DNA of 64,000 bases. It comes from Thiogranum sp. GTDB lineage: Bacteria; Pseudomonadota; Gammaproteobacteria; DSM-19610. Made by a program: the position numbers and the translations under genes. The stretch is from NCBI GenBank assembly GCA_024636585.1, contig JAGXGS010000035.1, forward strand, positions 1 through 64,000. The letters are read 5' to 3'. The notes under the pieces were generated by a model, which had not been told where the DNA came from, made no database searches, and saw nothing but the letters and a program-made list of their open reading frames with translations. Below, piece by piece: positions 62,012-64,000 of this stretch (its first letter is position 1; every line of letters starts with the position of its first letter).

Positions 62012-62935
62012 GTGCGAGCGCTGGCTGGTTTTATCGTTGCAGGGTGGTATCAGGCGATACTGGTTATTGTCCTCAGCACCTTGTTGAGTTATCTGGCGCC
62101 ACCGCTGACTTCGATCCTGGGTTATGGTGGTGCCGCGGCGCTGGCGCTCTACAGCCTCCACGAGGGGCCTCGGTCCGGCGCAATGGTCATGCTGCTTGCG
62201 GCACTGCTGCTCGGTCTGCTGGCTGAACTGGTGCTGGGACAGGGCCTTGCGGTCGTCGTTGTTTCACTGCTGCTGTGGGTGCCGGTGTGGCTGGCTGCAC
62301 TGGTACTGCGGATGACTGCATCGCCGGCAGCAGTCATGCTGGTGCTGACAAGTCTGGCAATGTCAGTTGTGCTGCTGGTATTTGTGCTGCCTGGCGACCC
62401 GGTTTCGTGGTGGCTGAATCACCTGCAGGGCATGGTCGATGCCGTGGTGACGCAGCAGGAACTTGCGGTGGACCGGCAGGCGCTGGACGAATTCATGCAG
62501 CAGGTGGCGCCGTTGATGACCGGGATACTGGCGGCAGGACTGACTTTCGCCGCGTTGACCTGCGTGGTGGTGGGGCGCTGGTGGCAGGCGATGCTGGTTA
62601 ATCCCGGTGGCCTGCGCAAGGAGTTTTACGCATTGCGCCTAAACCGGCATCTGTCGCTGTTCGGCATTGCGTTGATCGGCCTGGCGGCATTTGCGCCGGG
62701 TGGCGCGGGTACACTGGCGCTGCAGGGGGCGCTGATTGTAGCGGTGCCTTTTTTGTTTGTGGGTCTCGCGGTCATACACGCGTCGCTGGCAAACCTGGGT
62801 GCATCTAAGGCCTGGCTGATCGGCACGTATATATTGATGAGCCTGCTGCCACAGGTGTTAATGATGGTGATGGTCGCCGGAGCGCTGGATCCCTGGCTGG
62901 ATTTGCGCCAAAGAACCGCAACTAAACTGAATTAA
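62012..62935 (+). CDS. DUF2232-like multi-TM protein (GTG start)
   Basis: Highly hydrophobic; position between rpsR and rplI. Confidence 0.75.
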   Translation: MRALAGFIVAGWYQAILVIVLSTLLSYLAPPLTSILGYGGAAALALYSLHEGPRSGAMVMLLAALLLGLLAELVLGQGLAVVVVSLLLWVPVWLAALVLRMTASPAAVMLVLTSLAMSVVLLVFVLPGDPVSWWLNHLQGMVDAVVTQQELAVDRQALDEFMQQVAPLMTGILAAGLTFAALTCVVVGRWWQAMLVNPGGLRKEFYALRLNRHLSLFGIALIGLAAFAPGGAGTLALQGALIVAVPFLFVGLAVIHASLANLGASKAWLIGTYILMSLLPQVLMMVMVAGALDPWLDLRQRTATKLN

Positions 62936-62964
62936 AGCCGCATGAGCAAGGGTAGGGTAGAACG

Positions 62965-63411
62965 ATGGAAGTCATCCTGTTGGAACGAGTAGAAAATCTG
63001 GGCAACCTGGGCGACCGGGTTAATGTGAAACCGGGCTACGGACGTAATTTCCTGATTCCGGGTGGCAAGGCGACGCCCGCCACCGAAGAACATATCAAAG
63101 CTTTCGAGGCTCGCCGCGCGGAACTCGAGGCGGCAGCGGCTACAGCGCGGGAAGCCGCCGAGGCGCGCCGTGAGAAAATGACTGATATGGTCGTGACGAT
63201 CAAGGCCAAGGCCGGCGAAGAAGGCAAGCTGTTCGGTTCAGTCGGTAATGCGGACATTGCTGAAGCCCTCAATGCGGCCGGCGTCGAAGTCGAGCGCAGC
63301 GAAGTGCGGATGCCGGAAGGTCCGTTCCGCCAGATCGGTGAATACATGGTCCCGCTGCACCTGCATACCGATGTGGATGGCGAGATCAAGGTCATAATCG
63401 AAGCCGAATAA
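62965..63411 (+). CDS. rplI: 50S ribosomal protein L9
   Basis: [40 protein letters not shown]. Confidence 0.97.
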   Translation: MEVILLERVENLGNLGDRVNVKPGYGRNFLIPGGKATPATEEHIKAFEARRAELEAAAATAREAAEARREKMTDMVVTIKAKAGEEGKLFGSVGNADIAEALNAAGVEVERSEVRMPEGPFRQIGEYMVPLHLHTDVDGEIKVIIEAE

Positions 63412-63422
63412 GCGCAGATCTT

Positions 63423-63451
63423 CCCTGCTGCTGCCGGTGGTAGCAGCAGGG
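63423..63451 (+). terminator. hairpin downstream of rplI
   Basis: CCCTGCTGCT-loop-AGCAGCAGGG; no T-run. Confidence 0.45.
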
Positions 63452-63585
63452 ACACAGCGTCAGAAAAAAATCGGTTTGTGTGGGGTAAACGGGTCCGTAA
63501 ATTGCGTCCTTGAGCACCGCGTGCAAGCGTTCTAGTATGCGTGCTCCTACCCACAATGCATTTTACATAGTCAATCGGAGGACGG

Positions 63586-64000
63586 ATGCCGGAGTCGGTG
63601 CAGTCGGCGGCCGCGGTCGAATTTTCCAGTGACCGCCAGAAAGTCCCCCCACATTCCTTGCAGGCGGAGCAATCTCTGCTCGGCGGCCTGCTCCTGGACA
63701 ATCGTGCCTGGGACCAGATCGCTGATCTGGTGTCCGAGGGCGATTTCTATCGCCGCGACCATCGCCTGATTTTCACTGCCATCGGCAGCTTGATCGAACG
63801 CGGCGATCCCTGCGATGTGATCACCATTTCCGAATGGCTGGACGGGCAGGGCAAGCTCGCTGAAATGGGCGGCCTGGCTTACCTTGGCGGCCTTGCCAAA
63901 GATACGCCAAGTGCGGCGAACATTCGCGCTTATGCATCTATCGTGCGCGAAAACTCCGTACTCCGGCAGCTTGCCGATGTCGGTACAGAGATTGCCAACA
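63586..64000 (+). CDS. dnaB: replicative DNA helicase, N-terminal part (runs off the window)
   Basis: PHSLQAEQSLLGGLLLDNRAWDQIADLVSEGDFYRRDHRLIFTAIGSLIERGDPCDVITISEWL. Confidence 0.93.
   Translation, partial: MPESVQSAAAVEFSSDRQKVPPHSLQAEQSLLGGLLLDNRAWDQIADLVSEGDFYRRDHRLIFTAIGSLIERGDPCDVITISEWLDGQGKLAEMGGLAYLGGLAKDTPSAANIRAYASIVRENSVLRQLADVGTEIAN

Overview
A 64-kb gammaproteobacterial-looking chromosomal window, called from reading translations and motifs only (no database searches). Most is core genome: ilvI-ilvH-ilvC-psd-pssA, leuA, prfC, glgC, a DEAD-box helicase, adk, feoABC, a SulP transporter, tRNA-Leu(CAG), rnr, rlmB, rpsF-rpsR-DUF2232-rplI and the start of dnaB. Accessory parts: (i) a scarred left end (1-4.5 kb) with an IS3-type transposase remnant, an AT-rich orphan ORF, a PaiB/SDR mosaic pseudogene, an Ada-like AraC-methyltransferase and a GDCCVxC protein; (ii) adenylate cyclase, HD-GYP, ECF sigma and ExoD genes; (iii) copAB; (iv) a hybOABCD-type uptake [NiFe] hydrogenase operon with an FNR-like box and a truncated HupE-like gene; (v) a roughly 6-kb block between pssA and leuA encoding a LapG-like periplasmic protease coupled to an HD-GYP sensor that has lost its catalytic signature, a Slam/DUF560-like outer membrane protein, and a proline-rich plus a VPVPA-CTERM exported protein behind a sigma54-like promoter. 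The most interesting candidates are the LapG / degenerate HD-GYP pair (possible LapD-like receptor of a different fold), a Leu-rich leader peptide with a good sigma70 promoter ahead of leuA, a nested terminator structure ahead of ilvI, and the truncated HupE lacking its nickel motif.
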